From Harmothoe impar (lineage: Eukaryota; Annelida; Polychaeta; Phyllodocida; Polynoidae): a stretch of 64,000 bases of DNA. Where the stretch lies: positions 61,053,800 through 61,117,799 of the forward strand of contig OX381714.1 in NCBI GenBank assembly GCA_947462335.1, given 5' to 3'. This document shows, piece by piece, positions 11,050 through 22,594 of this stretch. Position numbers and translations under genes: made by a program. The notes beneath the pieces were generated by a model. The model saw only the letters and a program-made list of their open reading frames with translations, made no database searches and was not told the origin of the DNA. Position 1 is the first letter of the stretch, and each line of letters begins with the position of its first letter.

Positions 11050-11490
11050 CTTAATTATCAATGTTAATTGATACTAATTAATGTATACAATAACTCTAGA
11101 TCCTCTTCTCGGTTTGTCTAGGATGTATACTCCATATCTCTGGTTCAACCATATGCCCTGGTGCCCGGAGTATCCATGGTGTCTGCGTGTTGCCCGGTTT
11201 GTCGTTTTAGATTCAGGCTGTGTCTCACGACCTTGGGCCAATGTTTTTGTCTCTGACCGGGTGCCAGCTCTGACCGGTTGCCAGCTTTGACCGGGCACCC
11301 GGTCAGAGACAAAAACATTGGCCCAAGGTCGTGAGACACAGCCTTCATGTATGTTTTTTCTGCCACAGAGGCGTAGGGAGCAAGTCTCCATTGGGGGGGG
11401 GGGGGGGGGTAGTAATTATCAATGTTAATTGATAATAATTAATGGACACAATAAATGTAGATCCTCTTTTCCGTTTATCTAGGATGTGTA
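11050..11490. repeat. 80-bp direct repeats flanking a perfect hairpin
   Basis: The sequence at 11050-11128 (AATTATCAATGTTAATTGAT onward to CTAGGATGT) recurs at about 85% identity at 11411-11490. Between the copies lies the hairpin 11216-11343. Confidence 0.7.
11216..11343. repeat. Perfect 50-bp hairpin
   Basis: Arms 11216-11265 and 11294-11343 are exact complements over 50 bases, with a 28-base loop holding further copies of TGACCGG. The stem starts GGCTGTGTCTCACGACC. Such a perfect stem points to a recent origin. Confidence 0.9.
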
Positions 11491-11519
11491 CTGATGGCTT
11501 CAAGTTGTTTGTTGCTGGG

Positions 11520-12020
11520 CTTGCCGTCTTAAAATAACTTCATTTTGTCCCATGTCTTTCTACACCAATGCAGCATTGGTGAGTAAGGGAGTGCTCATTT
11601 TTTAACAACAGGTGGGGGGGCAGTGAGATTTTGCGAGGAGCGCGCGAAATTTTTCCACCCCCCCCTAGAGGGGTCGAAATTTTTACCCCCCCCCCCAGCC
11701 GAAAATCGCGCGAGTTCGCGCCCCTTTGTACCATAGTAACGCACGGGCTTTTTCCCTCAAAACAGGTTGAATTTTTTTGACCCCCCAAGAGGGGTCTAAA
11801 TTTTTTACCCCCCCGGTCAAGGGGTCCAAATTTTTAACCCCCCCCCCCAAATCCCCCCCACCCCCTGTTGTTAAAAAATGAGCACTCCCTAACTTATCGA
11901 TGCTTCAGGAATGTATCAACCCGTCGCGGTCAGCATGATACATGCATGATCGGCGAGCATATTATTCACGGAACATGTATAATTCATTAAATATAACCCA
12001 CTATGCTGCCCTTAAGGTGG
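11520..12020. repeat. Multi-hairpin MITE split by a Harbinger-like MITE
   Basis: The hairpin module (CACCAATGCAGCATTGGTG) is broken at GAGTAA by the element at 11587-11889. It resumes with the family's GTATCAACCCG spacer and ends near CCCTTAAGG. Confidence 0.6.
11587..11889. mobile_element. G-rich Harbinger-like MITE, copy 1
   Basis: Ends GGGAGTGCTCATTTTTTAAC and the complement; TAA lies on both sides (11584-11586 and 11890-11892). The interior has G/C runs and the family core GCGTTACTATG (here inverted). No ORF. Confidence 0.88.
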
Positions 12021-12200
12021 CCGGCGGCCATTGCAAAACGTCTCATGCCCAAGTTTCTCAAACTGTGTGGATAAATATCTCAGAAACACCCCAAACACCC
12101 CCCCCCCCCCCCCACACACACACACTATCTTGTTTTCTATTTTCTGCGACTATATTACTCTTATAGACCATAGAATATGGCAAAATCGTAGTTACATTAC

Positions 12201-12436
12201 CGAGACAGATGTCGCTAAAAGATGACATTTGTCGTCATGATGCACCAATGCAGCCCCGGCAAGTAACACGCAGGTGCTGCATTGGTGCATCATGCCGACC
12301 CTTCAGGAGTGTCTCAACCTCATGAGATCAACATGATGCATGAATGCAGCCCTAGCGAGTTACTCACCCGGGCTGCATTCAAGCGTCATGACGACCAAGG
12401 GCATGATGCATGAATGCACTATGCGGTCCTTAAAGG
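12201..12436. mobile_element. Multi-hairpin MITE copy
   Basis: Two hairpins with the GAGTAAC core, the CCGACCCTTCAGGAGTG spacer and the end GGTCCTTAAAGGATTAA identify it. The left end is eroded. Confidence 0.75.
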
Positions 12437-12749
12437 ATTAACCCGGCCACCTTAGATGGTTCATTACGACAGGACCCGTATGGAGAGTGTAAAGTTATAT
12501 TAAAGAGTAGAAGTAGCTGCTATATATGATACCTTATCACATCCCGGTCTAAGTGGCTACAGCTGGTGGTGAAGTGTGTCACCCAGGAGGATATGGGACC
12601 CAGATACACAACTCTATATGTAGGGCAGCCTTAAAGACATCATATACACCAGCATATGATATACATGATAGGGTGAATGCCTACATTCGACATGGCTATT
12701 TCTTAAAATCGACGTGTTTCTTAAAATCGACATGCGACATGGAACTTAA

Positions 12750-13006
12750 GGGAGTGGTCATTTTTTAAGAACAGGGGGGGGGGGGCGGTGGATTTTCACG
12801 CGATCCGGGCAAATTTTTTCCCGTGCCCCCCCCCTTAGGCAGGTTGAAATTGAGCACGGCCGACCCCTTTGAGCTATAGTAATGCGTGGGCTTTTTCACG
12901 AAAAAAGGTGCAAAATGTTGGTCCCCCCCTCAAGAGGGGTCCAACATTTTGGTCACCCCCCCAAATCTACCAACCCTCCCCTGTTGTTAACAAATGACCA
13001 CTTCCC
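12750..13006. mobile_element. G-rich Harbinger-like MITE, copy 2
   Basis: Starts GGGAGTGGTCATTTTTTAAG after TAA and ends CCACTTCCC. The right TSD is altered (AAG), the only one of eight copies without an intact pair. Confidence 0.8.
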
Positions 13007-13060
13007 AAGGCAACCTTAAAGACATCATATATACCAGCATCACGATAGAAATGATGCTTA

Positions 13061-13278
13061 GGGAGTGATCATTTTTTAACAACAGGGGGGGGGGGGGGTG
13101 GGGGGTTTCCGCGCGGAGCGGGCGAAATTTTTTACCCCCCCCCCCCCGGTCAAGGGGTCAAAATTTTTTACCCCCCCCCCCCCTTAGGGTCGAAAATCGG
13201 CTCGCGCGCGGGCCCTTTGAAGCATAGTAACGCGCGCCCACCACCCCCCCCCCCTGTTGATAATAAATGATCACTCCC
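13061..13278. mobile_element. G-rich Harbinger-like MITE, copy 3
   Basis: Ends GGGAGTGATCATTTTTTAAC and the complement. TTA lies at 13058-13060 and 13279-13281. Several runs of nine or more G or C lie inside. Confidence 0.88.
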
Positions 13279-13405
13279 TTAGTGACATGAGGAAAAAGTG
13301 ACATGGCATAGGGTGTTTCTTAAAATCGACATGGGACAAGACAGTTTCTTAAAGACGACATGACTTTTTTCTTGAAATCGACATGCGACATGGGGAACCC
13401 CCATC

Positions 13406-15299
13406 TATAGACCCCCTCCCCCCCCCCACCCATCGTGTATAGAAACTGACACAACACAACATCATACACATCATCATGTACCAGGGGCTGGGTATGAAGA
13501 GCTCTGGTTGGTTTATTAATGCGGGGATATTAACCTGATTAATTATACCATCAGTATAACTATAGGGGGTAGGGGTGCAGAGATGAGTAAGTGACATGTC
13601 ACAGGGTAGACATATGGTGTATGTGTATACCATTATGACTACTTACAAGTAGTGCCATATAGAACGAGGGGGGATTCAACCATGTCACAGACATGTAGAT
13701 AGGCTATATTCAGAAAGCATTAAATGAGCTATCTTTAAATATGGCTAAAATCACATCATTTCCATGTGCCAATTGGTGGGTAGAGTGGATAGAGGAGCGG
13801 ACAGGGGTCCAGACCCCCCCCCCCCAATACATTGGAATCAAATGGAATCCTAGCCTTTTCCTTCCTTTGGTGGGTACTAGACTACCCACCACCACCACCA
13901 GCACCATTTTTAAACTGCTGGGTCGGCCCCTGTCAGAGTTCCTCCTGTGGTTCATGCCTATTATGGGATGGTTCCTGATGACACCATCAGGGAGTTACTC
14001 AGACACTGAAGGTCAACCCAAGGTCAGCTCAAGGTCATGTCCTTGTCTCACACCAGCAGCCTACTGGGGAACGTTCACAAATTACGTCACTTATTTTGCG
14101 ACCCTTTTCAAGACCTGCTCCCTCTCCCCCAACCGTCATTAATTTATTTAGGAAAAAATAATGGACTTATTAAGATTCATACAACATAAAGCTGGCTGAG
14201 AGAACAAAAGGAATGACCTTACTGTATACTAGTATTACATACGTGGCTGTTATGTGGATGCAGTCCATTGAGCAGCCTCTCCTACTCTGAGTGTAAGTCA
14301 AATATGGATACACATGAGTAGCTGTATAAGTGTTATAAGCTTAGACAATAGTAAATAAAAATCCTCGGCTCGGCCTTGGGCAATTTACCCTCTCCTTGGC
14401 TTATAACAGTCATTCAGCAACTAACCTGTACCATTTCTACAATGTATAGTCCCCATGGTCTTTGACATCATGTGTGAACGTTCCCAATCAGTCAGTATGT
14501 GGACCTTTGTTGAATCCTGGATCAGTGTATACCACCGAATCCTGACATCCTCCTATCTGTACTATGACAATGTTATTACAGCCAACCCATGACCACCACA
14601 CCACCTAGATGTATAAGGTTATGCACCTCTTATACCGTTAGTATAGTGAGTTTGAATTAGAGTATATCAACTGTATATATTAGTATTGGGGCGTGGGAGA
14701 ATGGGGAAGGCAGATGTACTTTTCAACACTGTAAATACCAGTATGAACATACCGTGGTTTTACAAACATCTGACGTAGCTTTACAGTAGATTCTACTGTT
14801 TACTTAAACTATACACATATACCAGATTCTAAACTATACATACACAACAGGCAACCATACAACTATTTACAGTGAAACCATGCCCCTCTAATTAATGTTA
14901 ATGATATTTATATTTCCCCCTTTCCTATTCCTAGCACGTATAAGCGGGGGGGGGGGGAGGGGGGTAGCATATAAGTCAGATTACCCGTCTTTCTGTAAAA
15001 TAAGTCTTGCACCACGATGTACCTGTTGATAGATTACAGGTATTATACATAGCTGGACCCTGGGAGCCGCTTTAATAAACCGAGATATGTCTTTAAGGTA
15101 ATAATGATATATGGTCTGCTAATGCCGACTATATATATCGTTATTATATATGCCAGGAGGTATAAATTGGGGGGACTGATGCATTACCAGATGCATTAAT
15201 AACATGCACGACTAGAAAAGGTTCCCCTCAATAAAGGCAGGGATGATTTGTACGTTTACGTTCAGCTTGAGATATTATCTATGATTGACTAATGCAACG
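13406..15299. other. Unassigned stretch
   Basis: No convincing gene. The 133-codon frame at 13741-14142 contains a C run, a CCA microsatellite and no recognisable domain. A short G run lies at 14946. Confidence 0.5.
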
Positions 15300-15722
15300 T
15301 TAAACCTTTAAGGACGGCATGATGCCTCAATGCATCATCTTCCTGTGGTCGGCATGATGCATTCAGGGATGACGAGTAACTCACCACCACTGCATTGGTG
15401 CATCATGTCCAGAGGTCTGGGATATGATACATGAATGCAGCACCATCGATAATCGCGAGTTACTCGCCGGTATCGATATATCGGTATATCGAGGTGATAC
15501 AATGGCCGACCCATTAGGTGATCCCAGCTAACAAAAAAACCCGTTATTTTACGTCAAAATAACGTTTTAAATTTTACATAACATTATATCATATGAAAGA
15601 GCCTTAGAAAAACATTAACATATAACGTTATATAACGTTATAAAATGGTGTTTAACGTTATTTGTGTACTGGGATATTGCCTCTTCTGTACTAAATCACT
15701 ATGCTACCATTAAGGGGTTAAC
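15300..15722. repeat. Multi-hairpin MITE carrying a nested AACGTT element
   Basis: It begins TTTAAGGACGGCATGATGCC and ends CTACCATTAAGGGGTTAAC. The family modules are broken at 15523 by the element at 15523-15673. A small ATCGATATATCGGTATATCG palindrome lies at 15471. Confidence 0.65.
15523..15673. mobile_element. AACGTT-rich MITE, copy 1
   Basis: Ends CCCAGCTAACAAAAAAAC and GTTATTTGTGTACTGGG, with several AACGTT palindromes inside and AT flanking both ends. A related copy lies at 60138-60275, with fragments at 34800-34860 and 60890-60990. Confidence 0.75.
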
Positions 15723-15892
15723 TGTGATAATAAGGCATTGTGATTTGTACGTAACGGTCAGGTGGGTATGCCGAATTAGATCCTTATAAGAAAAGACCCC
15801 TCCCTCTAAATGGCACTAATTGTAAAGATCCTTGATCAAGATGATTAAATAGGTTAAGTACAGATGAACTCATTGACCCGTTATTAAGGCTC

Positions 15893-16010
15893 ATTAATGG
15901 CTTTAGGCTGCATTCATGCATCATGCCGACCCTTTGGGAGTGTATCAACCCAAGAGGATCGGCATGATACATGAATGTATATTCATGCACCATGACGATG
16001 AAGGCTAGAG
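15893..16010. repeat. Partial multi-hairpin MITE
   Basis: One hairpin arm pair and the CCGACCCTTTGGGAGTG spacer are present, without ends. Confidence 0.55.
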
Positions 16011-16037
16011 GGCAAGAACGTACTTTACAGCCTTTAA

Positions 16038-16280
16038 CCCTTTAAGGACGGATGTCGCTAAAAGGTGACATTTGTCGTCATGATGCACCAATACATCCCC
16101 GGCGAGTAACTCGCCGGTGCTGCATTGCTGCATCATGCTGACCATTCGGGAGTGCCTGAACCTTGTAGGGTCGGAATGATGCTTGGGTGCAGCACTGGTG
16201 AGTTACTCACCAGGGCTGCATTCATGCATCGTGACGACCAAGGGCATGATACATTAATGCATTATGCCATCCTTAAAGGG
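16038..16280. mobile_element. Multi-hairpin MITE, near-complete copy
   Basis: TTAA (16034-16037) is followed by CCCTTTAAGGACGGATGTCG; the right end is CCATCCTTAAAGGGG. Both main hairpins are intact (cores GGCGAGTAACTCGCC and GGTGAGTTACTCACC). The right TTAA is lost where the next repeat begins. Confidence 0.85.
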
Positions 16281-16375
16281 GCATTCTCACCACTCACACT
16301 TACCACATAGCAGACTATAACAGTACTAGAATTGTGAGTGGGAAAGGCTAGGTGAGAATGCCACTTTAAAGGCTT
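16279..16375. mobile_element. Short foldback with GGGGCATTCTCACC ends, copy 1
   Basis: The ends GGCATTCTCACCACTCAC and GGTGAGAATGCC are inverted. A second copy is at 61727-61806, also beside a multi-hairpin fragment. Confidence 0.65.
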
Positions 16376-16436
16376 AACGGGTTAATCAGTAGCTAATGCC
16401 ATGTTATAACCGACTACTAGTGCCTACCCAGTGGGC

Positions 16437-16534
16437 ACAAAATTCTGTTCAACGTTGAATCAATGTTAAATCAACATTGAATCAACACTGCCAACCATGT
16501 ATCAATGTTGATTCAATGTTCTGTGCCCACTGGG
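16437..16534. mobile_element. 98-bp palindromic MITE with CCCAGTGGGCACA ends
   Basis: Ends CCCAGTGGGCACA and TGTGCCCACTGGG, an AACGTTGAATC palindromic interior, and TA on both sides (16435-16436 and 16535-16536). Its ends resemble CCCAGNGGGCACA-type DNA transposons known in many animals; the exact superfamily is inferred only. Confidence 0.8.
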
Positions 16535-16759
16535 TAGCACCTGACCCCGGGCCCTGACTACTGATCTCCAATGTGTTTAATTACTCAAGGCATTAGTCCC
16601 CTTGTACTATTCAAAGCATTGGTCATTCTGATGTAAGTCAGAACATAAGATGTCAAGTCCATGCACCCTCCAACCTGGACAATGCGAACCCCAGTGAGGA
16701 AATTTATGATACATTGCGAACATAGATGTCTATAGTGATGTCTTGCACCAAAAGGCGTA

Positions 16760-16998
16760 CACAGAGAAAAGAAAGGGAGTCCAGGTTGCCTCCAGAATGA
16801 CACCCCTCTTTAGGGGAGCCCAGGTGCTTACATTACTCCCTTAAATGGGCCAGGCAGCTCTGTGACTCCCCTAGGTGACTCACTTAGGTCAGCCAGGGAG
16901 TCACCTAGGCTCCTTTTATAAGGCTAGGCTCCCCTAAAGAGGAGAGTCATTCTGGAGGCAACCTGGACTCCCTTTTGACTCTGTTTCTTCTCTCTGTG
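16760..16998. mobile_element. Foldback MITE with CACAGAGA ends, copy 2
   Basis: Same family as 3834-4108. TA lies on both sides (16758-16759 and 16999-17000), suggesting a Tc1/mariner-like 2-bp TSD. Confidence 0.75.
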
Positions 16999-17000
16999 TA

Positions 17001-18150
17001 GGAACCAAATCTTCATTTGGAGGCCCATGCAGGGTTATCATGATTACATGTTTATATTGGCATTGTATATAAAAGTAGTATTTGAGCCCCCTTTAATTCT
17101 GATAGGGACCCCTGCCCCTCTGTCCCTACTTTTTCTCTATGTGGGAGAGGTAAGGATAAGGAATCGTGTGTATTATATCACAGGTTTTGACACATTCTGG
17201 GGTGCCCCAAACATAATTAGCTACCCGCCCCCTCCTTTTCCCCCTATATATGCCACTGAAAGGGTTTGCATATCTTGTCGCCATCACCATTGGCATATGA
17301 TTGTGGCGACTGTCCCTGTGAATTTACAGTTAGATATATGAATAGTCGTAGTTATAATTCCTACTAGTAACACTGCTGCTGGGTTTATGTCAATGTTTAC
17401 ATCTTGTACTGGTTTATACTAAGTACAATATGACATGGATATGTGTTACACATGCTACCTTAGCGTTATTTATACTGTGTTAGTAAAGCACACAGCACTA
17501 CTGACTACATGTAATATATCAATACACGTGTTCAGGGGCCGCTCATGCCAAAGGTCGGGTGTAGAGTAAAGTATAGAGCAGTCACACAGAACGAGGGTTC
17601 CCCTGGGTGGGGGGGGGGGGGGGGTAGTGACTCTTTGATGCTAGGTACCAACTGCGAAACTACAGCCCCCACCCTATTTGGTCATTTGACAGCCCCTTGA
17701 AAATGTGTAATATTTTTTCGGCCCCCTATTTTATAAGAAGTCAGATGACAGCCCACTGTTCAGAGACCTCTTCCATTTAACATGATGTCATTTTGTAATT
17801 ACATGTATATAGCTTACTCAAGTCACATATGGCATGTAATGGATTCATTATTTCTATATCAATTGTCAGAGCCCCTGATTTAGTACTTTCCCGTTATTGA
17901 CAGCCCCAAATCATCACATTTATGTAATTGACAGCCCCCTCTTTTCTTTGCTCTGACACACGTACAGCCACAGCTCTTCTGGGTCGTTACCGCAGTTCTG
18001 TTGGTACCCATTTCTATACTGGTGCGGGGTATACGGATCATCCTTTCTGCTGGACTAACCGCAATTATTCTCCTAGAATGTGTGCACATACATATACCAA
18101 TATACCAAGTAGGGGGCATGGCGTCGTTATTACATGTATATGTACCCTAT
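17001..18150. other. Unassigned stretch
   Basis: No gene is evident. A G17 run lies near 17609, and the word GACAGCCCC recurs several times between 17690 and 17940, giving a loose low-copy tandem pattern. Confidence 0.5.
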
Positions 18151-18158
18151 AAGGTTAA

Positions 18159-18375
18159 CCATTTAAGGGCCACATCGTGTTTTAATGGGCTATGCCCTTT
18201 GTCGTTATAATGCATGAATGCAGCGATTCTACTCGGTAGTGATCCATTCATGCATCATGCCGAACCTACAGGAGTGTATCAACTCCACAGGGTCGGCATG
18301 ATGCATGGATTCAGCCCTGGCGAGTTACTCGCCAGGGCTGCATTCATGCATCATGCCATCAAAGGGTATAATGTA
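18159..18375. mobile_element. Multi-hairpin MITE, right end truncated
   Basis: TTAA at 18155-18158 precedes a CCATTTAAGGGC end. The second hairpin (GATGCATGGATTCAGCCCTGGCGAG and its complement) is intact, but the right terminal CCTTAAAGGG is missing. Confidence 0.7.
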
Positions 18376-19429
18376 TTAAACCACTATAGCGTTCATGTTT
18401 CGTATAACCTACATGTTATATGTACTAGTAGCACCATATAGCTCTCAAGTACGCCAATAATGTGGCTCTGCCACCTATTAAGGGGTTAGGTAACCGGCGA
18501 CATGCTTTTAATACTCTAATGGTATTTTTATAGTGCCTGCCCGCTATCCCTGGTCAATAACCCAGGCCACAGCTCATATTATTGTAACCTAATCTTACCA
18601 GTGTACCACCAAAAGCTGCATTCCTACCCCTTAGGGAATTATCGACAAAATATATATTTAAAAGGTGAAAATGTACATGGAAAAAGTATTTTTCGTGTTT
18701 TCTTTTAAAATATCGGCTGGAGTATGCCCACCTCAACCCATACTTTAGTACTGTTTACAGGGGATCATGTTAATTACATTTTTCTCATTAACAGACCGAT
18801 AGGGTGTCAGGTATGATATTATACACTACTTCCAATTCATGAAATTAGTTAAAGTATATGTAACGCGTCAAATAGAAAATGTCCTTGTTGGAATAAGGTG
18901 GAGAGTTATATCAACCATAACAATATACCATAACATGGGGAACTTAACCCACACTGATGATAAATGACATTAACATCAGTACTGGTACACAATCTCCCCT
19001 TATCGTCAAATATTTCAGAAACTAGTAACGATGGGGTGTCGTGTATAATATCCTGCACTACTCCCAATGCATGTATGTATGTGTAAAATGTCCAATGAAA
19101 AAAAAAGATAGGGGTGGAGATGGCAATGGGTGGTCACCCATAACATTGGAACATAACCCAGACTAATGATAAATCATATCATCATAACATCAATAAATTC
19201 TCAAATATCTCAAAACACAAGTTACTTACCTCTCAATGAACCAGTGATAGCTTGTCTCCTTATCAGTGGCAGTATGGCGAGTTCTGTTATACTGTCGATG
19301 TGGTATGGATCCTGTACAGTAGGCCTGTGTGCTGTACTGTAGGCCTACATGTGCGGCCTAAGGGTAGGTCCTGCTGTGGTCACGGTGTAGTAGAGTCTGG
19401 TACATGTGTGTGGAGCACGGTGGTATACT
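18376..19429. other. Unassigned AT-rich stretch
   Basis: No coding or RNA feature is recognised. Two loosely similar segments (18780-18990 and 19020-19200; words GGGGTGTC, CATAACAT, ACCCAGACTAATGATAAAT) suggest an old local duplication. Confidence 0.45.
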
Positions 19430-20050
19430 GGTATCAGTAGTAGCTGGAGAGTGTATGTATAGGGAGTATGGTCCCTCCTCCCACTCCTATGCTGTATCAC
19501 TGATGTATGTATGTGTGATCTCCTGTGTATGTGTGTGAGATCTGCTGTGTGAATGCAGCATGTATCTCAGTATGTCTCTGTGTGTATGTATCAGCAGCAA
19601 CTGTAGACCATGTGTGTAGGGAGTCCCTCCTCCCTCTCCTCCCCTCGTGTATGATATCACTCTGTGTGAGATCTGCTGTGTGAATGCAGCACGTATCTCA
19701 GTGTGTCTATGTGTGTATGGGCGTTATGACGACGTCCCTGGTATCAGAGGCAACTATAGAGCATGTATGTATGGAGTATAGTACCTCCTCCCACTCCTAC
19801 CCTCCTGGGTGTTACCACTCTATGTGCCTCTATGTGTGGGATCTCCTGTCTGAATGCAGCTGTATCTCAGTATGTCTATGTGTGTCTGTATCAGTAGCAA
19901 CTGTAGACCATGTATGTAGGGAGTATTCATGTAGTAACTCCTCCTACTCCTATACTCTGTGCAGTATCACTGTATGTGGGATCTCCTGTGTCTATGTGAG
20001 TTATGCTGTCTGAATGCAGTATGTATCTCAGTCTGTGTGTATCCGTGCAG
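19430..20050. repeat. Tandem repeat, four units of about 150 bp
   Basis: The marker GTATCAGNAG starts at 19431, 19588, 19741 and 19888 (spacings 157, 153 and 147). Each unit also holds AGGGAGT, CTCCTCCCACTCC, a GATCTCCTG or GATCTGCTG box and TGAATGCAGCATGTATCTCAG. Frames crossing it are artefacts. Confidence 0.8.
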
Positions 20051-20344
20051 TGCTCAGGGCGTTATGACGACACCCCTGGGGACGCACACACTTATATACA
20101 CTCCTCCTCCCGTGGGTTTACACCTGAAACCCATCAGCAGGAGGAGGGGAATCCCTCCAGCACCCTGATGTCATTGACTACCAGTGGTGTAATACACAGC
20201 GGGGCGGCCACCCTCCTCTCCCCTCCCTCCACCTGGAGTAATATGGGGGACAGTCTGGTGGTGGTGGTGCTGGTGGTGGTGGTAGGTGGGGGGTTGTATG
20301 GTGGTCGTGTGTGTGTGTGTGGGGGGGGGGGGGTGCTGGTTAGT

Positions 20345-20695
20345 GGGGGGCTGGGGGAGGCGAGGGGATGCGAGGGGAGGGGATGCGAGGGGAGGGGATG
20401 CGAGGGGAGGCGAGGGGAGGGGATGCGAGGGGAGGCCAGGGGAGGGGAGGCGAGGGGAGGCAAGGGGAGGCGATGCGAGGGGAGGGGATGCGAGGGGAGG
20501 GGATGCGAGGGGAGGCGAGGCGAGGGGAGGCGAGGCGAGGCGAGGCGAGGCGAGGCGAGGGCAGGGCAGGGCAGGGGAGGTGAGGGGAGGGCGGCGAGGG
20601 GAGGCGAGGGGAGGGTAGGGCAGCGCAGAGCAGGGCAGGGCAGGGCAGGGCAGGGCAGGGCAGGGCAGGGCAGGGCAGGGCAGGGCAGGGCAGGG
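20345..20695 (+). repeat. G-rich minisatellite (GGGGAGGCGA and GGGCA units)
   Basis: About 220 bp of GAGGGGAGGCGAG-type units pass into some 15 copies of GGGCA (20619-20694). The plus strand has almost no T or C pairing partner, so it is strongly strand-asymmetric and could form G-quadruplexes. The long frames on both strands here are low-complexity artefacts. Confidence 0.9.
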
Positions 20696-20911
20696 GTGTT
20701 TCTGTTGTGGGATAGATGATGGTAGTGTGTGTGTGGGGGGGGGGGGAGGGGTAGGTAAGGGGGACAAGGAGGGGAGGGGCTGGGAGTTGGGAGGGAGGGG
20801 AGGGTCAAAGGTGGTTATAGCTCGGAGGTATATGTCATGGTTTGTTGTTTGTTGTGCTCCGTTTCCATGACGTTCCTATATCCTTATTACTAATGCTGGT
20901 ATAACACGGTA

Positions 20912-21681
20912 CAGGGGCGGCGGAACATACTAAAGGTTGGGGGGGCCAAACACCCAAAAATATAAATTTTTGCTTATTTCGCGCACTTTCTTAGATGCGC
21001 GAAAATTGGGGGGGGGGGGAGGTCAAATAAGTGGCAAGTTGTAAAAGGAAAATGTTAGCCTATTCCTGAATCATGAATGGTAACAATAGGGGAGGGGGTC
21101 TGAGCGTATGTCCCCTAGGAAATTTTTGAAAATCTAGAAGAGAAATTCTCCATTCTGGTGCATTCTATGGATGGCTCAGGCCCGTCCACCATGACCCAAT
21201 CTTACATCAACTTGATCAAGGTATAGATATGCTATTGGAGCAGGGACTGCTTGCTTAAATTAAGGGGGGGGGGGGTCAATAATTCCTCAATTATTGTGTA
21301 GGAATCTAGTAGGAATTATATAGGCCATCCCAGGAGGCTATTTCGATTTACAATTAGATAGACCGAGCCACATAAAAGGGAATGTATCATTTACAATTAG
21401 CTTTGTACCCTTGCGTTTTCTACTATCAATACAACACCTCCCACCCCCTCTGCCATTACAAATCTGAATGTTGGTGGAATCTTTAGGCCCCTATAATACA
21501 TAATACCATAGCCCTCCATGGGGTAAGGTAGCTGAATGTATACGTTTTAAGCAAGTTTATAGCCTGATGAAATGAAGAAAATGAGCAAAATGTTGGGGGG
21601 GCCAAAACATACTCTGGCCCCCCCAACCTAAAAGTTGGGGGGGCCGTGGCCCCCCTGGCCCCCCCGGTTCCGCCGCCCCTG
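20912..21681. mobile_element. hAT-like non-autonomous element with 5-bp TSD
   Basis: Ends CAGGGGCGGCGGAAC and GTTCCGCCGCCCCTG, flanked by CGGTA on both sides (20907-20911 and 21682-21686). The inner ends both carry GGTTGGGGGGGCC. The 770 bp hold no ORF. The ends are of the CAGGGG type, and a 5-bp TSD fits the short-TSD hAT groups. Confidence 0.82.
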
Positions 21682-22265
21682 CGGTAATATCATAGTATTA
21701 GTACGGCCCATTAAAGTGACATGGTATTTTTCCAACATTTGAAATCCTACTTAAATATGCCCTAAATGCTAGTACAATATCATATTTGGAGGACGGAATA
21801 CACAAGATTGTATGGACAATAGGGGTACCGGTATGGTATTCTACAGTGTGATTTCAATGGGTGAATTTGAAGTGTGCACACCAGAAATAGTAAATTGAGC
21901 CCAAAGCCGAATTCTGGTGCACTTTTAACCAGATTAATTTTCAAGCCCCCAGTCACGGCATTGGGACCATTTCATTTTAAAGTTAGCACATCCAGAGACA
22001 TCCAGAGATCTCTGGTACATCCAATGTGTGGGACAAAGAATTGATTTCCCTAAAAAGTAGTCAGAATGCTCACAAACAATATATTGGACTTCCTTTCTGT
22101 TCCATCCCCCTAATTCCCTCTGATTTTGCTGTAGTTAGATTTTATTGCTCAATATTTAGTCATTTTGGAATTAAAGCGTGCATGCTTTTATTCCCTCCAT
22201 TGAAAATACACTAGAAAATCACATGGTTGGGGGACATTGGATCCCTTTGTGACCTATTAACACCG

Positions 22266-22445
22266 CAGGGGCGGATCCAGAAGGGGTGGTCTAGGGGGGG
22301 CACAGCCAAGAAAATTTGGTCTAGGGGGGGCACAGGCGGTGTTCTGGACCACATTTCCTATAGTTAAGAGTCATACCAAGGGCCATTTTCAGGGGGTCTA
22401 GGGGGGGGCACGTGCCCCCCAGGCCACCCCCTGGATCCGCTACTG
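22266..22445. mobile_element. CAGGGGCGGATCCAG-type short element
   Basis: The ends CAGGGGCGGATCCAG and CTGGATCCGCTACTG are imperfect inverses, and GTCTAGGGGGGGCAC occurs three times inside. No clean TSD is seen. Related ends occur at 10775-10917. Confidence 0.65.
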
Positions 22446-22594
22446 GACACCCATTGATGATATTCAATTGACAGATATAAACCTGAAACACATATGTTTA
22501 TTTCTTTGGCCTGAACCACATGAGTGAAATACATCTTCAAACCTTCAAAGTAAGAATAGTTGACACTGTTTCGTTGGTTGCGTACGTCCTAGTA

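Larger units (their letters stand above)
12680..13405. repeat. Inverted copy of the 5757-5975 array, split by two MITEs
   Basis: Read on the minus strand, the sequence flanking 12750-13278 matches the array at 5757-5975, joining at CTTAGTGACATGAGG. A 47-bp piece between the two MITEs resembles 12627-12655, just upstream. Confidence 0.7.

Noticed and set aside
13741..14142. 133-codon plus-strand frame
   Set aside because: It runs through a C run and a CCA microsatellite, has no recognisable motif and no supporting splice or promoter context.
20003..20808. Long frames on both strands (238, 224 and 198 codons) in the G-rich array
   Set aside because: They are translations of GGGGAGGCGA and GGGCA repeats with no non-repeat core; any frame stays open because stop codons cannot form.
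22026..22214. Small frames in the 21.7-22.7 kb region
   Set aside because: All are 60-65 codons long, without motifs, and overlap recognised repeats.
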